Of a stretch of 64,000 bases of DNA, positions 27,729 to 44,507 are shown in pieces (within the stretch, counting starts at the first letter, position 1; every line of letters starts with the position of its first letter). The notes beneath the pieces are model-generated. The model saw nothing but the letters and a program-made list of their open reading frames with translations. It ran no database searches and was not told the DNA's origin. The position numbers and the translations under genes were made by a program. The stretch is from Chloroflexus islandicus (GTDB lineage Bacteria; Chloroflexota; Chloroflexia; Chloroflexales; Chloroflexaceae), in contig NZ_LWQS01000011.1 of the NCBI RefSeq assembly GCF_001650695.1, positions 57,075-121,074 on the forward strand, written 5' to 3'.

Positions 27729-28426
27729 TCTTCCTCAGCAGTGCAAGCATGCGGTTCATGCCCTCATTCTACTGCATTCAGGCGCAAAGTCAAGAGGGAT
27801 GAGTAAAAATGACACTATGTCTTAGATAAGCGAAACAGATGACGGTGAACGTAGCAATGCCGAGATATAGCAAAGTTGGGCGAGTGTCCACATAGAGAGT
27901 GGTTGCAACAGGCGCAATGATTGAGTTGATCACAACTGCATAACGCAAGGAGTGACCGGCGTCAATCAAATCGTGGTTGCAACAGGCGCAATGGTTGAGT
28001 TGATCACAACCACCGCAAATGGAGGGTATGCAGGATTAAAGTTGCAATAGGCGGAATGGTTGAACGGATAGTCCCAGCGCACGCTTGCGCCTAACCCCCA
28101 ACAAATCTCTGCGCCCTCTGCGCCCTTCGCGTCTTTGCGTTTAAAACTCTCTGCGCCTTTGCGGAACCGGACAGCCGTCCGGTTCTCCTGCGCCCTTCGC
28201 ACCTTTGCGTTTAAAACTCTCTGCGCCTTGGCGGAGCCGGACAGCCGTCCGGCTCTCCTGCGCCCTTCGCGCCTTTGCGTTTAAAACTCTCTGCGCCTTG
28301 GCGGAGCCGGACAGCCGTCCGGCTCTCCTGCGCCTCTGCGTTACCGGGCTTGGCATCCTTTCCCGCCCCTGTGATATACTTGCGCATGCAACCAAGTCGC
28401 TATCCGCCAGAAAGGCGAGGGGCACT
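27729..28426. repeat. Intergenic region with 35-bp spaced repeats and 70-bp tandem repeats
   Basis: No gene. A 35-bp sequence beginning GTTGCAACAGGCGCAATG occurs at 27902-27936 and 27976-28010 with one mismatch. A decayed third copy starts at 28041. From 28140 a 70-bp unit is repeated three times (28140-28209, 28210-28279, 28280-28343). Each unit holds a palindrome of the CCGGACAGCCGTCCGG type between CTCTGCGCC runs. The PFK promoter follows. Confidence 0.85.
28350..28380 (+). promoter_or_regulatory. Candidate promoter of the phosphofructokinase gene
   Basis: TTGGCA (28350-28355) and TATACT (28375-28380) are separated by 19 bases. This is wider than ideal. It lies 46 bases before the ATG, directly after the 70-bp repeats. 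Confidence 0.45.
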
Positions 28427-30667
28427 ATGACAGACACAACGATTCGCATCGGGGTGTTGACCAGCGGCGGCGATGCGCCGGGCATGAACGCGGCGGTACG
28501 GGCCGTCGTGCGCACCGGCATTAGCCGTGGCTGTGAGGTATACGCGATTTACGAAGGCTATCAGGGGCTGATCCAAGGCGGCAAGCTCATCCGTCGTATG
28601 GATTGGAGTTCGGTCGGCGGGATTATCCATCGCGGCGGTACGATCATCGGCACCGCCCGCAGCGCCGAGTTTCGCACCCGCGAGGGTCGCCGGCGGGCGG
28701 CGGCTAATCTGCTTGCGCTCGGTATTGACCGGCTCGTGATTATCGGCGGTGACGGTAGCCTGACCGGGGCCGACCTCTTTCGCCGCGAGTGGCCAGAGCT
28801 GGTCGCCGAGCTGGTCGAAGCGGGCGAGGTGAGCAGCGCGCAGGCAACGGCTCACCCCCATCTGCGCATTGTCGGGATTGTCGGCAGTATTGACAACGAC
28901 TTTTGCGGCACCGATATGACGATCGGCGCCGATACCGCCCTGCACCGGATTACCGAGGCGATTGATGCGATCAGCTCGACGGCGGCCAGCCATCAGCGCA
29001 CCTTTGTGATCGAGGTGATGGGCCGCAATTGCGGCTATCTGGCCTTGATGGGGGCGATCGCCGGCGGCGCTGATTGGGCGCTGATCCCGGAAATGCCACC
29101 GCAGATGGATGATTGGGAAAAGCACATGTGCGATGTGCTGCGGATCGGGCGCGAGCATGGCCGGCGCGATAGCATTGTAGTCGTGGCCGAAGGAGCCTGT
29201 GATCGCCACGGTAAACCGATCACCGCCTCGTATGTCAGGAAAGTGCTCGAAGAACGGCTCGGCGAAGATACGCGAGTGACCATTCTCGGTCACGTGCAAC
29301 GCGGTGGCGCGCCGAGCGCCTTCGACCGCTGGATGAGTTCGCTGCTTGGCGCGACGGCGGTCGAAGAACTGCTGGCTGCCGGCCCAGAGGCCGAGCCGAA
29401 GTTGATCGGCTTGCGCGAAAATCGGGTGGTGCGGTTGCCGCTGATGACCTGCGTCACCGATACCCGGCAGGTAGCCGAAGCGATTGCCCAGCACGATTAC
29501 GAACGCGCGATGGCGCTGCGCGGCAACAGCTTTGTCGAAGCCTATCGCACCCTCGGCACGCTTATCCAATCACAGCCATCGCCCCCCGATCGCGTACGGC
29601 GGGGCTATCGCTTTGCGGTCATGCACAGCGGCGGCCCAGCGCCGGGGATGAACACGGCGGTGCGGGCTGCCGTGCGGATTGGGATTGATCGCGGCCACAC
29701 TATCCTCGGTGTGCGCAACGGGTTTCAGGGCCTGATCGATGGCGATCTCTTCGAGATGGATTGGATGAGTGTGAGTGGTTGGGCGACGATGGGCGGAGCT
29801 GAGCTGGGTACCAACCGCAAGATCCCGCAGGGCAGCGAGCTGTACCAGATCGCGCGCAATATCGAGCGCTTCGGGATTGACGGCATCTTGATGATCGGAG
29901 GCTGGGCCGGTTATCAGGCCGCCTACAAAATCTACAGCGAGCGCCATATCTTTCCGGCCTTCAACATTCCGATCATCTGCCTGCCGGCCACCATTGACAA
30001 CAATCTGCCCGGCTCTGAGTTGAGCCTCGGCGCTGATACAGCGCTGAACAGCATTGTGCATGCGATCGACCGGATCAAGCAATCGGCAGTCGCCTCGCGC
30101 CGCTGTTTTGTGGTTGAGGTGATGGGTCGCGACTGCGGCTATCTGGCCCTGATGAGCGGGCTAGCGACCGGGGCCGAGCGGGTCTATTTACCCGAAGAGG
30201 GGATTAGCTTGCGCACCTTGCAAGCCGATCTCGACGAGATGACGAACTGGTTCCGGCGCGGCAAACGGCTGAGCTTAATCATTCGCAACGAAAAGGCTAA
30301 TCCGGTCTACACCACCTCGTTTATCTGCTCGTTGTTTGAGGAAGAGGGCGGCAAGCTGTTCGAGGTGCGACAAGCGATCCTCGGCCACTTGCAACAAGGC
30401 GGCGATCCATCGCCCTTTGACCGCATCCAAGCTACCCGCTTAGCCGTGCGTTGTATCGATTTTCTGATCGAACACGCCGATCAACGCCAGCCGGTGGGTG
30501 CATTTATCGGCTATCGTGGCGGTAAGGTGCAATTCCACCCGCTCGATGACATGCCGCGAATGATGGATCCGGTCTATTCCCGCCCCCGCGAGCAATGGTG
30601 GCTTGAGTTGCGCCAAATGACTCAGTTGCTCACCACCCCGCCATCACCGCAGCGGGTGGCAGGCTAA
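28427..30667 (+). CDS. Tandem-domain 6-phosphofructokinase resembling eukaryotic PFK-1
   Basis: A 746-residue fusion of two PfkA-type domains (about 1-385 and 395-746), against about 320 residues for an ordinary bacterial PFK. The N-terminal half keeps the catalytic set: GGDGS at 107-111 (ATP/PPi discrimination position as in ATP enzymes), GSIDND at 153-158 and LGHVQRGGAPSAFDR. In the C-terminal half GGDGS is replaced by GGWAGY (from 491), though TIDNN (D524) and LGHLQQGGDPSPFDR remain. This half is therefore probably regulatory. Segments such as IPEMPP..DDWE..MC and ITASYVRKVLEERLGEDTRV resemble animal and fungal PFK-1 more than E. coli PfkA. GAGGGG precedes the ATG at 28427. It converts fructose 6-phosphate to the 1,6-bisphosphate. 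Confidence 0.92.
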   Translation: MTDTTIRIGVLTSGGDAPGMNAAVRAVVRTGISRGCEVYAIYEGYQGLIQGGKLIRRMDWSSVGGIIHRGGTIIGTARSAEFRTREGRRRAAANLLALGIDRLVIIGGDGSLTGADLFRREWPELVAELVEAGEVSSAQATAHPHLRIVGIVGSIDNDFCGTDMTIGADTALHRITEAIDAISSTAASHQRTFVIEVMGRNCGYLALMGAIAGGADWALIPEMPPQMDDWEKHMCDVLRIGREHGRRDSIVVVAEGACDRHGKPITASYVRKVLEERLGEDTRVTILGHVQRGGAPSAFDRWMSSLLGATAVEELLAAGPEAEPKLIGLRENRVVRLPLMTCVTDTRQVAEAIAQHDYERAMALRGNSFVEAYRTLGTLIQSQPSPPDRVRRGYRFAVMHSGGPAPGMNTAVRAAVRIGIDRGHTILGVRNGFQGLIDGDLFEMDWMSVSGWATMGGAELGTNRKIPQGSELYQIARNIERFGIDGILMIGGWAGYQAAYKIYSERHIFPAFNIPIICLPATIDNNLPGSELSLGADTALNSIVHAIDRIKQSAVASRRCFVVEVMGRDCGYLALMSGLATGAERVYLPEEGISLRTLQADLDEMTNWFRRGKRLSLIIRNEKANPVYTTSFICSLFEEEGGKLFEVRQAILGHLQQGGDPSPFDRIQATRLAVRCIDFLIEHADQRQPVGAFIGYRGGKVQFHPLDDMPRMMDPVYSRPREQWWLELRQMTQLLTTPPSPQRVAG

Positions 30668-31987
30668 GGTGCGCAAACAACGGCGCGGCAAACGGAGCCG
30701 AGCGCAGCGAGCGAGATCATCAATGCAAGAAGGTCGGTCAGGGCGGGTTTCCAACCCGCCCCCAGATCCCTCCGCAGTTCAAGGGTGAACAGAACATACA
30801 AGCGTAGATGTGGTTGATGGCTTTACGATGCACCAGCTCACCCTCCCCCCCGTCCCCTCTCCCGCGACGCGGGAGAGGGGCGCTGCTGTCTTCCGCGGGA
30901 GCAGTGTCTGTTCCTTCCCCTCCACGTCTCGCCCTCGCCCGCCGTCAGGTGGCAGCGGAGGCCGGGGGGTGAGGGATCCAGCCCGCGCAGCGGGTCGTAC
31001 CCCTCGCCCGGCCCTTCAGGGCCGGGTTCCCTGTTGTTTGCCCCACGCAATCTCCCCCTTCAGCGAGAGGAACCGCTCAGCGTACCCCTCCCGCCACAGC
31101 GGGAGATCGCTTCGCCGCGCTGCGCGCGGCTCGCAATGACAGAGGGTGAAGCGGGAGTAACCGCTCAACGCCCCGCTCCCCACCTGTCATTGCGAGGGGG
31201 CATAGCCCCCGAAGCAATCTCCTCCGTTAGTGGAACGGATGCCTAAGCGCACGGATCCCGTGCTCGCGGGGGATTGCTTCGCCGCGCTGCGCGCGGCTCG
31301 TTAGCCAGCTCACCCTCCCCCCCGTCCCCTCAGGGGCGCTGCTGTCGTCCGCGGGAGCAGTGTCTGTTCCTTCCCCTCCACGTCTCGCCCTCGCCCGCCG
31401 TCAGGTGGCAGCGGGGGCCGAGGGGTGAGGGATCCAGCCCGCGCAGCGGGTCGTACCCCTCCGCCCGGCCCTTCAGGGCCGGGTTACAGATGGTCTGTCC
31501 GCCCTTGAACACCTGTGTTGAGGAGCGGACAGAACATGCGGTCGATCATAATCGTTGATCGCGGTGTGATGCCTCAAAGCCCGACGCTGCACTCCCCTCT
31601 CCCGCGCCAGTGGGAGAGGGGCTGGGGGTGAGGGCACACCGGCGCATCCCCAAGCTATCAACTACATCTGCGCTCACGGGTTCTGTCCGCTCTTGAAGCG
31701 CTAGCAGCCGGCTATCCCCGCCCCAATGATGGCTCGCGTTGCGCCACATAACCCAATTGCTCACCACCCCGCCATCCGCAGCGAATGGCAGACTAAAGAA
31801 GCGCACGGCGGCAAGGCCAGCCGCGCAGATCGCAGCGAGCCAGCGCATAGGGTTAGCGTGAGTGGGTCAGCGTGAGTGGGTCAGCGCAGGTTGGTCAGAG
31901 CAAGTTGTAAGGGCGGGTTTCACACCCGCCCCATCCAGTCTGATCTCCCGTAAGGGCGGGTTTTCCACCCGCCCCCTGATCGATCCC
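30668..31987. repeat. 1.3-kb intergenic block of dispersed repeats
   Basis: No gene seen. It holds two long direct repeats (about 30835-31035 and 31310-31490) with CCCTCAGGGG- and GCGCAGCGGG-type inverted modules. It also has several CATTGCGAG...GCAATC elements (about 31105-31145, 31185-31230, 31264-31300). Three GGGCGGGTTT...ACCCGCCC hairpins lie near 30742-30765, 31909-31934 and 31951-31979. The last two lie just past the ssb stop codon and could stop transcription. Confidence 0.75.
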
Positions 31988-32515
31988 CTAAAACGGAATA
32001 TCCTCATCATCCAGCGGTTGGGGCTGGTTGCGCGCAGGAGCGCGGTTGGCCGGCGGGCGCGCCGCGGGTGAATTGTTGTTCGCCGGGCGCGGGCTAGCCG
32101 GCGGCGGCGGTGTACGGCGTACCGGCTCGTCAACCGGCTCGTCGTAGACCGGCTCGGCATCGGGTACCGGCCCGCGCTCGCCCTTAGCCGAGAGAATGAT
32201 CATATCTTGCGCAATCACCTCGGTGGTGTACCGCTCTTGGCCGTCGCGATCCGTCCACTTGCGGGTTTGCAGCCGCCCCTCGATATAGACGCGGGTGCCT
32301 TTGGTGAGGTAGTTATTGCAGATTTCACCCAATTTATCCCACGCCACGATGCGGAACCACTCGGTCTCTTCGTGGGAGTTGCCGTCTTTGTCGCGCCACG
32401 TGCGGTTGCTCGCCACCCGGAAGGTCGTTACGGCGCTGCCTTGCGCAGTGTAGCGCATCTCTGGATCGGCGCCGAGATGACCCGTCAGTTGCACTTTGTT
32501 CAGATCCTTCGCCAT
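31988..32515 (-). CDS. ssb: Single-stranded DNA-binding protein
   Basis: A 175-residue SSB. The OB-fold is at about 1-110 (LNKVQLTGHLGADPEMRYT, WFRIVAWDKLGEICNNYLTKG, VYIEGRLQTRKW). A disordered Pro/Asn/Ala-rich tail leads to the acidic tip DDEDIPF, the docking site for repair and replication proteins. ATG 32515 has GAGGAGG six bases upstream. A strong promoter lies about 90 bases before it. No primosome or ribosomal protein gene is beside it. Confidence 0.97.
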   Translation of the reverse strand: MAKDLNKVQLTGHLGADPEMRYTAQGSAVTTFRVASNRTWRDKDGNSHEETEWFRIVAWDKLGEICNNYLTKGTRVYIEGRLQTRKWTDRDGQERYTTEVIAQDMIILSAKGERGPVPDAEPVYDEPVDEPVRRTPPPPASPRPANNNSPAARPPANRAPARNQPQPLDDEDIPF

Positions 32516-32604
32516 CGTAACCCTCCTCGTCTCTCGTGTGTCATCGTCCCAACAGTACCGAACCGAGCGAGAGCTTTCCCGCACGTTCTAGAACTATTGT
32601 GCGA

Positions 32605-32633
32605 ATTATAGCACCCGTTCCGCTGGCCGTCAA
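32605..32633 (-). promoter_or_regulatory. Strong sigma-70-type promoter of ssb
   Basis: On the minus strand TTGACG (32633-32628) and TATAAT (32610-32605) are separated by exactly 17 bases, close to consensus. It points at ssb with a leader of roughly 80-90 bases. Confidence 0.8.
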
Positions 32634-32659
32634 GCACATGGATTGCAGCTCGCTAACAA

Positions 32660-32938
32660 TTACGATAAGCCAATATCGAACCCGGCTTCAAGGTCGCGCC
32701 GCGAGTAGCGACGGAAGGCGAGTACTGTCGTGGTGTGGCGCACCCCCGCAATGCGGGCAATGCCTCCCGGCACCGCCTCGTCGAGCGATTCGTAGTCGTT
32801 GACGCGCAACACCGCGATAATATCATAGTCACCCGTGACCGAATAGACTTCGGCGACATTGGGCAATTCGGCGACCTCTTGGGCGATGTCGCTGATCCGT
32901 TGCGGTTCGCAGGTAATGAACACAAACGCTGTCACCAT
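32660..32938 (-). CDS. Stand-alone Lrp/AsnC ligand-binding (RAM) domain protein
   Basis: A 92-residue protein equal to the C-terminal sensor domain of Lrp/AsnC regulators, without the HTH domain: MVTAFVFITCEPQRISDIAQ, LPNVAEVYSVTGDYDIIAVL and GVRHTTTVLAF. Such free domains form oligomers that bind amino acids and may modulate full-length regulators or enzymes. AAGGAG lies eight bases before the ATG. It is 73 bp downstream of the GT-C-like gene, so it may share its transcript. Confidence 0.9.
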   Translation of the reverse strand: MVTAFVFITCEPQRISDIAQEVAELPNVAEVYSVTGDYDIIAVLRVNDYESLDEAVPGGIARIAGVRHTTTVLAFRRYSRRDLEAGFDIGLS

Positions 32939-33011
32939 ACGCGCGCTCCTTTGCTCGCTGGCGGTTGTTTCACTCCATCATACCAGATGCACGCGCTGGC
33001 TTGGCGGCATT

Positions 33012-34973
33012 TCAAAACGGCTCTGGCGGGCGAGCGCGCCACAGCATTGGCGTGAGCCAGTACCAGAGCGTGTTAAGTAACACCACCATCCCAGCGCCAA
33101 TCACACTTGCGCGCCCCATCCACCCGCGCCGCCAGAGCGCATCACTGGCCGCTGCTGTGCCCACAGCAATCGCCCAACTGAGCGCCATCAGGTAGCGTGG
33201 GCTGTTCGAGACTTGGGTGATAAACGGTAAGGCGGCAAAGATGATCGCGACAATGAAACTCAACCCCATCAGACCGGTGGTAATCTGCCACCCCTGCCAG
33301 CGCCATAGCAGCCAGAGGCCGGCCAGCGCAAACGGTACCGGTAACAACCCATAGTGCGCGATCAAACCCGCCTGCCAGAGAGTGCGCCAGAGCACTTCAC
33401 GGCTGACCGGCCCGCGTCCGGCCACCGCGGTTAACCCGCCGCTCCGCGCCGTGTCGAGCTGCGCGAGAAACAGCGGCAGGTAGGCGCTGTAAAAAAAGAT
33501 GATTGCAAACGCGGCGCCGCCGCCGATAGCAATCGTTAGCGGCCAGCGCACCCGTCGCACCCACGCCGCGCCCCGCCAGCCGGCGACCCAGACGATGGCT
33601 ATCAGCATCCCCAAGAGCGCGCCGCTGCTGATCAGGAAGCCGAAATGGCCGAGAAAGACCAGTGCGCTGAGCGCCGCCAGCCCAAGGATCCACTCGTGGC
33701 GGTATTGCCCGGCCTGCCAGTCTTCCCACGCCCGAATCACGCCCCACAGCAGCAGCAGGTAGAGCGCCTGCGTGATAATGTGCGTATCAAACGACCACCA
33801 CGTGGTGAGGTAAGTGGCGGCGGTAAAGATGTAGATACCTGCCGCCAACACTGCTATGCGCGGTGATAACACCCGGCGGGCAATGAAATAGACGATCACC
33901 ACACTGAGACTGTCGGCCAGCGCCGCGCCGATCTGTAAGAGGAGCGGCGTTTCAAGACCGAATACCCGTAGCGGGGCTAGCAAGAGGTATGGCCCCGGCG
34001 GATAGGGAAAATCCACCCCGCGATTCTTCGAGATAATGGTAATCAATCCGCCAAGCATTTCGTGAAAGCGGTTGGTGTGGAACCCGATGTCGCCGGGCAT
34101 ACTCTCTGGGTAAAGCCGGCCCCCAATCCGGGTAGCGAAGGCAATCGCAACCATAGCCGCCAGCGCGTTACCGATCCCTTCCGGCAACGCTTGCCTGTGC
34201 AACCATGCCTGCACCGCGATGGTCAATGGATAAGCAAGGGCCAGCGCAGCAAACGCCGCTTCAGCCCCAAACGCCAACCGCACCGGATCGAGCACGATAG
34301 CAAGACAGAGTGCGCTAACCCCAATTGCGAACCCCCACCCGGCCCGTTGCACCAAGGTGCGCGCCAGTATCAACCAGCCGAGTACGATGGCCCCGGCCCA
34401 CCACAGCAGCCGGTCAACCGCCGGCCATGCCCACCCGCCGGGTGTTGCTACAATCAGAATGCGTTCCAGCGGTACGCTTAACCAGCGTGGGTCTGGCGGG
34501 ACTTGAAAACTGTCGCTTACCAGCCGGATGCGGAGATGACCATCGGCTGCAACCGGCAGCAGCAGCCATTGGCGGCTGGTGCTGCGCCTGACCGGCACTT
34601 CGGCGATGAGCTGATCATGACTCCACACTTGATAGGTAGCCGGCGCGAGATCGGCAATGGCATCACCAATCGGCAACCAACGAAACTGGACGATAGCGGC
34701 GCGAGCGCCAAAGCCAAGGAGATCGATTTTGGCATTGCCGCCAGTCCACCGAAACGTGCCATTGACTCCCGTTTCGGCAGTATTGAAATCGCGCAAGAAT
34801 GGCAAATCGGCGTTGCCTACCCCCTCTTCGTACCCAACATCAATCACGTACTGGCGAGGTAATTGGGCTGAGAGCAACGCCGCCGCGACGAAGACGGCCA
34901 GCGCTATCCAGAGCGCCGGCGCGCGCAATGCGCGCCATTCTTGGGCGATAAGGTTGATGAAGCTGTGAGGCAT
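33012..34973 (-). CDS. Polytopic membrane protein, GT-C glycosyltransferase-like
   Basis: A 653-residue integral membrane protein. One helix (about 20-38) is followed by a roughly 140-residue extracytoplasmic beta-rich domain (GYEEGVGNADLPFLRDFN, FRWTGGNAKIDLLGFG). Then come about ten or more hydrophobic helices from residue 190 to the end. The loop VDFPYPPGPYLLLAPLRVFG and the overall plan resemble dolichyl-phosphate-mannose-type (PMT/ArnT-like) transferases that glycosylate surface molecules from lipid-linked sugars. The catalytic Asp pair expected in an early loop is not certain (HTNRFHEML is nearby), so the enzyme class is tentative. No good ribosome site precedes the ATG. Confidence 0.72.
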   Translation of the reverse strand: MPHSFINLIAQEWRALRAPALWIALAVFVAAALLSAQLPRQYVIDVGYEEGVGNADLPFLRDFNTAETGVNGTFRWTGGNAKIDLLGFGARAAIVQFRWLPIGDAIADLAPATYQVWSHDQLIAEVPVRRSTSRQWLLLPVAADGHLRIRLVSDSFQVPPDPRWLSVPLERILIVATPGGWAWPAVDRLLWWAGAIVLGWLILARTLVQRAGWGFAIGVSALCLAIVLDPVRLAFGAEAAFAALALAYPLTIAVQAWLHRQALPEGIGNALAAMVAIAFATRIGGRLYPESMPGDIGFHTNRFHEMLGGLITIISKNRGVDFPYPPGPYLLLAPLRVFGLETPLLLQIGAALADSLSVVIVYFIARRVLSPRIAVLAAGIYIFTAATYLTTWWSFDTHIITQALYLLLLWGVIRAWEDWQAGQYRHEWILGLAALSALVFLGHFGFLISSGALLGMLIAIVWVAGWRGAAWVRRVRWPLTIAIGGGAAFAIIFFYSAYLPLFLAQLDTARSGGLTAVAGRGPVSREVLWRTLWQAGLIAHYGLLPVPFALAGLWLLWRWQGWQITTGLMGLSFIVAIIFAALPFITQVSNSPRYLMALSWAIAVGTAAASDALWRRGWMGRASVIGAGMVVLLNTLWYWLTPMLWRARPPEPF

Positions 34974-35347
34974 ACGTGGTACGGTTGTCGAACGCCTTGT
35001 GCTCGTTCGTGCGATCAGTTACAACATTGCGGCGTGCAATCCGCTATCAGTGTAACGCATGTCGCTTCATGTCATTGCGAGCCGCGCGGAGGGGCAGAGC
35101 GGTGCTCTGCCCCGCGCGGCGAAGCAATCTCCCGCGAGAACGAGAGTCACCCCTGCCCGCCGTGGGCATGGCCTTACCGGCCCGTCATGACCGTGCAAGC
35201 CATCGCACTCGCTACAGCGGGAGATTGCTTCGGGCGCTGCGCGCCCTCGCAATGACAGGAGGAGACCGGTCAGCAAAAAGGGGAAAGGGCGTGCAATGTC
35301 GCCCTTCCCCCTACCGCTGCTACTGCCAATGGCGTCGCGCGTCACGC
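34974..35347. repeat. Intergenic region with paired CATTGCGAG...GCAATC elements
   Basis: No gene. Inverted element halves lie at about 35070-35135 and 35216-35260. The rpoC terminator follows at 35275-35311. Confidence 0.7.
35275..35311 (-). terminator. Intrinsic terminator of the rpoBC operon
   Basis: On the minus strand GGGGGAAGGGCG pairs with CGCCCTTTCCCC (one G-T pair) around an eight-base loop, then TTTTT. It lies about 37 bases after the rpoC stop codon. Confidence 0.85.
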
Positions 35348-39850
<4,503 letters not shown>

Positions 39851-39996
39851 GTGGGCTTACTCCTGTAGCGGAAGCGTACCGCCAGACTCCACGCGCCCAG
39901 CGCGGCTGGCCCGCGTTGGCGCAGCTATTGGGTCAGATCCGTTTTGTTCGGCGTGGCCGGGCGACGGGGAATACCGCCGCCCGGATGGGGTCGTGG

Positions 39997-43680
<3,684 letters not shown>

Positions 43681-44507
43681 ACGCACCTCTCCTCTATCAC
43701 TTAGTAGGTGGGCTCACGGCGCTCCGTGGCAACCAGTTTCGTCAAAAAAACAGAAACAGCCGTCCTGCCGCTCTCCCTTCAGCGGGTTACCGGCAGACTG
43801 GCACACGTCTCGTTCGCTGTTCAATATTCGTTCCGCCCCGCACGGGGACATCCTGCCATCGTGCTACTCACGCTTGTCGGCGCGCATCTTATAGATCGCG
43901 AAAGACAATGATACCACGTACTTACGAAAAGATCAAGGAGATTTTGCAGCGAGTCCGAACCTTGTTGTAGGTAGTATACCATGAGTAGAGCGTGATTTGG
44001 CCCCACCCCCGGCCCATCCCACTGGCTAGGCCAAGGCAGTCAACGCAAAGACGCCAAGCAGGCAAAGGCGCAGAGGTTCAAACGCAAAGGCGCAAAGAGC
44101 GCAGAGGGTTTTGGGTACCCCTCCCCCGCTGGGATGTGGCCCCCACCCCTTGGTGGCAGCCACCAAGAGCCACCAAGAAGCACAAACATGGTTTGTGCTT
44201 CTTGCGTCTTTTCGTGGCTCTTCCCTCCCACCCAGCGGCTCCCCTTCTCCCGCCGGCAGGTGGGAGAAGGGGCAGGGGGATGAGGGCCAGCAGCCCGCGC
44301 AGCGGGCTTCGTAAGCCTAGCCCGGCCCTTCAGGGCCGGGTTTCCCCACGCCCCCACCCCTTGGTGGCAGCCACCAAGAGCCACCAAGAAGCACAAACCA
44401 TGTTTGTGCTTCTTGCGTCTTTTCGTGGCTCTTCCCTCCCACCCAGCGGCTCCCCTTCTCCCGCCGGCAGGTGGGAGAAGGGGCAGGGGGATGAGGGTCG
44501 ATCCCTC
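43681..44507. repeat. rpoB leader plus 147-bp direct repeats
   Basis: The first 240 bases are the rpoB leader with its promoters. From about 44040 to 44505 the DNA is repetitive. A 147-bp sequence occurs at 44140-44286 and 44351-44497. Each copy holds a palindrome of the AGAAGCACAAAC/GTTTGTGCTTCT type and a CTTCTCCC...GGGAGAAG hairpin. Between them lies the CCCGCGCAGCGGG plus GGCCCTTCAGGGCC block also seen at 4750 and 30975. No gene. Confidence 0.85.
43908..43936 (-). promoter_or_regulatory. Promoter of rpoBC
   Basis: TTGATC (43936-43931) and TATCAT (43913-43908) are 17 bases apart, with TGG before the -10 (extended). The leader to the rpoB ATG is about 220 bases. A second extended -10, TGGTATACT, lies at 43980-43973 and may be an additional start. 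Confidence 0.7.
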
